NCBI GenBank assembly: GCA_029532415.1
Contig: JAQOTA010000058.1
Span: forward strand, 1,054,001 to 1,118,000
DNA: 64,000 nucleotides
From: Marasmius tenuissimus
Lineage: Eukaryota; Basidiomycota; Agaricomycetes; Agaricales; Marasmiaceae
Direction: 5' to 3'
The translations under genes and the position numbers were made by a program. The notes under the pieces are model-generated. The model was not told the DNA's origin. It ran no database searches and worked only from the letters and a program-made list of their open reading frames with translations. This document shows, in pieces, positions 62,149 through 64,000 of this stretch (position 1 is the first letter of the stretch; each line of letters begins with the position of its first letter).

Positions 62149-63353
62149 TCAAAATTCTGTTTTAGAGTCATCGAAGCTCAACGAACTATCCTCGGATTGC
62201 TCTTCGATCGTAGCGGTGCTAGCGTCATCCGCGAAACTGATACCGTAGCGGGACTTAATGTGCCTCCACCAGTCTCGCAACATCTGTAGTTCAACGACAT
62301 GAATGAGCGTGAGGTACGGAAACTACCGTAATATCGAGGGAACTTACCCAGCCGTCAAAGTCGGTGATCTGGGTTGCGCTACCGGCCTTCATGATAAAGT
62401 TACTAACACCAGTCGGGGTCCAGTCATAGAAATCTAAGAAGATACCTCAGTCGGGCGACACACACGAGGAGTACTTACATGCCTTACCATCCAGACCGAA
62501 GGTATGTCCCTAGTATGAATGTAGCTCTTGAGAATTGAGACGAAGACTTGCAAAAGAGATTCTTACCATTTCGTGAAGAAGGATGTGGATATTGTCGCTA
62601 GTGAGCATTGAGAAGAAGTAGTCGGCATCAAGTCTTTGGCCCCAGTCACCGCCAGCACCTCCACCAAACCCATCAGTGGGCCAAACGCTCATGTCTGTTA
62701 CTAATTTCAGTCCCAAAACCCGCAGTGGATGGCAGTCGACTCACCATAGTGTCGGGCGGCACCGCCAGCACATTTAGAATAGTCATCGTTCTGGTGGAAA
62801 AATCTTCCACATGCCTCTGCGCATTGAGGAATCCCGGCACTGTCAGTGTCGGTGTAGACGTCGATACCAGTAAGGTCGCCAGTGAGCTGAGCGCGGTTCC
62901 TAACAGCGTAACCAACGACCTTGACCGGGATATTGGAGTATGGCCAACCGCTCCATCCTGCGACCCAAGAGTTCCATTTGTTGATGGATCGGTTAAGAGC
63001 AGTCTGGATGTTGGCCCGTGTGGCTGCGTCTACCGTGCGCGACGTCTCTAAACGGACACAGTAGTTGAGTTGACCCTTGTTGGCCATGACTATCTGTGAT
63101 TCGTATATGGGTGAGAATGCAAAAACTTTGGAGAGAGGACTGGTAGACGAACATCCCAACCATAGTTCTTGAAGCCCAACGGATTGCCGTTATTGTATGT
63201 TTGCAACGTGTGGTTCCACACTTCTTCCAACGGCCGGACGAGGTTGGAAGGAGGATTCCACGTCGTTTGGCGTTTCTCCACGGACTCTGAAGGAGCGCCG
63301 ATGGCCGAGGTCGCGAGTAGGAAAGCTGGTAGAAGAGTGAGTATTCCGCGCAT
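62149..63353 (-). CDS. Secreted zinc metallopeptidase-like protein (HExxHxxGxxD)
   Basis: The start is at 63353 with a signal peptide (MRGILTLLPAFLLATSAIGA), then a likely Kex2-type KR site (SVEKRQTTW). Later exons give NKGQLNYCVRLETS, KWNSWVAGWSGWPYSNIPV, QCAEACGRFF and DADYFFSMLTSD. The zinc motif, joined over an intron near 62520-62570, is ILLHEMGHTFGLDG. This is HExxHxxGxxD, the metzincin pattern with two His, a Glu base and a third ligand position at Asp. FIMKAG downstream could be the Met-turn. The C-terminus is acidic and Ser-rich, ending DDSKTEF at 62149. About six introns are present. I cannot place it in a named peptidase family. Cysteine pairs suggest an extracellular fold. Likely role: protein breakdown outside the cell. 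Confidence 0.75.
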
Positions 63354-64000
63354 TGTGATTTTGAGAGCAACCGTGGTTACTTGTCAGTTGCGAGACCTTG
63401 AGCCAACTTATATACGAGACTAAGGAAAAAAATGGGAAAAATGACGGTCATTTTATTTTCCAGCTGATCCTTTTCGGGTGCCATAGCACCCGACTCATAC
63501 ACAGCGGAGTCGGGGGTCAGGAAGATGTCAGCAAAGGAACAAGTTGAGCCATGAGTTCCTTGTGCGTTGCTTGAGGTCACAGATACCTTCCAAGCAGATG
63601 ATTTTCCGCAAAGAGTAATGGAACGTGTAGACCGTCCCTGGAAAACTCGAAAGTGGGAGCTTGATGCATGGTGCTTAGCGAACTTTGGTATATGAATCTG
63701 GACGATAATCCCTGGCAAAAGCATGACAATGTGAGTATGAAGGCGGTTGAAAGTCGGTCGAAAGCCGATTGCTATGCGAATTTCAGAGTAGACTCTCGTA
63801 AGTAGACATGAGCGGACAATGGAGAAGGGCGGTGGCCAGCTTGGGCTGGGCCGGGTGTTGCGTTGAGGTCGCGGGCCGAAGGACGAGTTCGCGTCCGCAG
63901 TAGATCCGAAGGCTGCGATTCCGCCTTTCTGACCCATCTGGAAACATCCTCACATCCCCGCAACCGTCATCCGCGCCACTAGCAATACCATTCGACGGAC
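63354..64000. other. Right edge of window, no supported gene
   Basis: Minus-strand frames of 63-186 codons overlap here but resemble no family and lack exon-like composition. It probably holds the metallopeptidase promoter and the flank of a gene beyond the window. Confidence 0.45.

Noticed and set aside
63377..63937. 186-codon minus frame near the right edge.
   Set aside because: Its composition is not coding-like and it has no recognisable motif. It could be a 5' flank of the metallopeptidase gene.
1..64000. Biosynthetic cluster, transposon or viral remnant.
   Set aside because: Neighbouring genes are unrelated housekeeping functions. No terminal repeats, transposase or reverse transcriptase motifs were seen.

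Overview
The window is nuclear DNA of a filamentous fungus, most likely a basidiomycete of the Agaricomycetes. Genes are packed tightly on both strands. Nearly all are cut by many introns of about 50-60 bases with GT...AG ends, so an open frame usually covers only part of a protein. Exon joins given here were deduced by hand from frame continuity and family resemblance. The gene set is housekeeping eukaryotic. No rRNA, tRNA, CRISPR array, prophage or intact transposon was recognised.

Layout. 1-428 (-): fragment of an unknown gene with a frame break. 719-2099 (-): LEA_2 membrane protein. 2417-3834 (-): small RING protein of Zip3/Hei10 type. 4012-7016 (+): RRN6-like Pol I factor. About 7372-8896 (+): mitochondrial carrier. 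9176-11208 (-): chaperonin subunit CCT4, divergent from UFD1 at 11372-13049 (+). 13278-15311 (+): N-myristoyltransferase. 15652-19156 (-): Rad9/Crb2/53BP1-like checkpoint mediator. About 19388-21193 (+): Ser/Thr-rich single-pass membrane protein. 21462-22930 (+): nucleotide-sugar transporter. 23401-27876 (-): NAD(P) transhydrogenase. 28141-28925: unresolved coding-like stretch. 28937-30185 (-): tRNA pseudouridine synthase PUS4. 30439-33634 (-): Mediator subunit 16.

Second half. 33839-39809 (+): giant START-domain protein with a C-terminal membrane anchor. 40749-42582 (+): MEF2-type MADS-box factor. 43257-44898 (-): secreted, probably GPI-anchored intradiol dioxygenase. 45650-46859 (+): mitoribosomal uL3m. 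47162-51124 (+): disordered protein with an F-box-like patch. 51396-52447 (+): leucine-rich protein. 52657-53753 (-): LisH-CTLH-CRA protein. 54011-55892 (-): PQ-loop transporter. 56233-57434 (+): GYF protein LIN1/CD2BP2. 57612-60801 (-): RAD54. 60962-61643 (+): peptidyl-tRNA hydrolase. 62149-63353 (-): secreted zinc metallopeptidase.

No operon or biosynthetic cluster is evident. Many neighbours are divergent pairs with about 160-230 bases between start codons, suggesting shared promoters. The most unusual items are the START/membrane-anchor protein, a SPRY-less RanBPM-like protein, the TQ-rich checkpoint mediator with a cell-cycle-type promoter box, and the dioxygenase with a Gly/Ser-rich insert. 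I found no wholly new multi-gene system.
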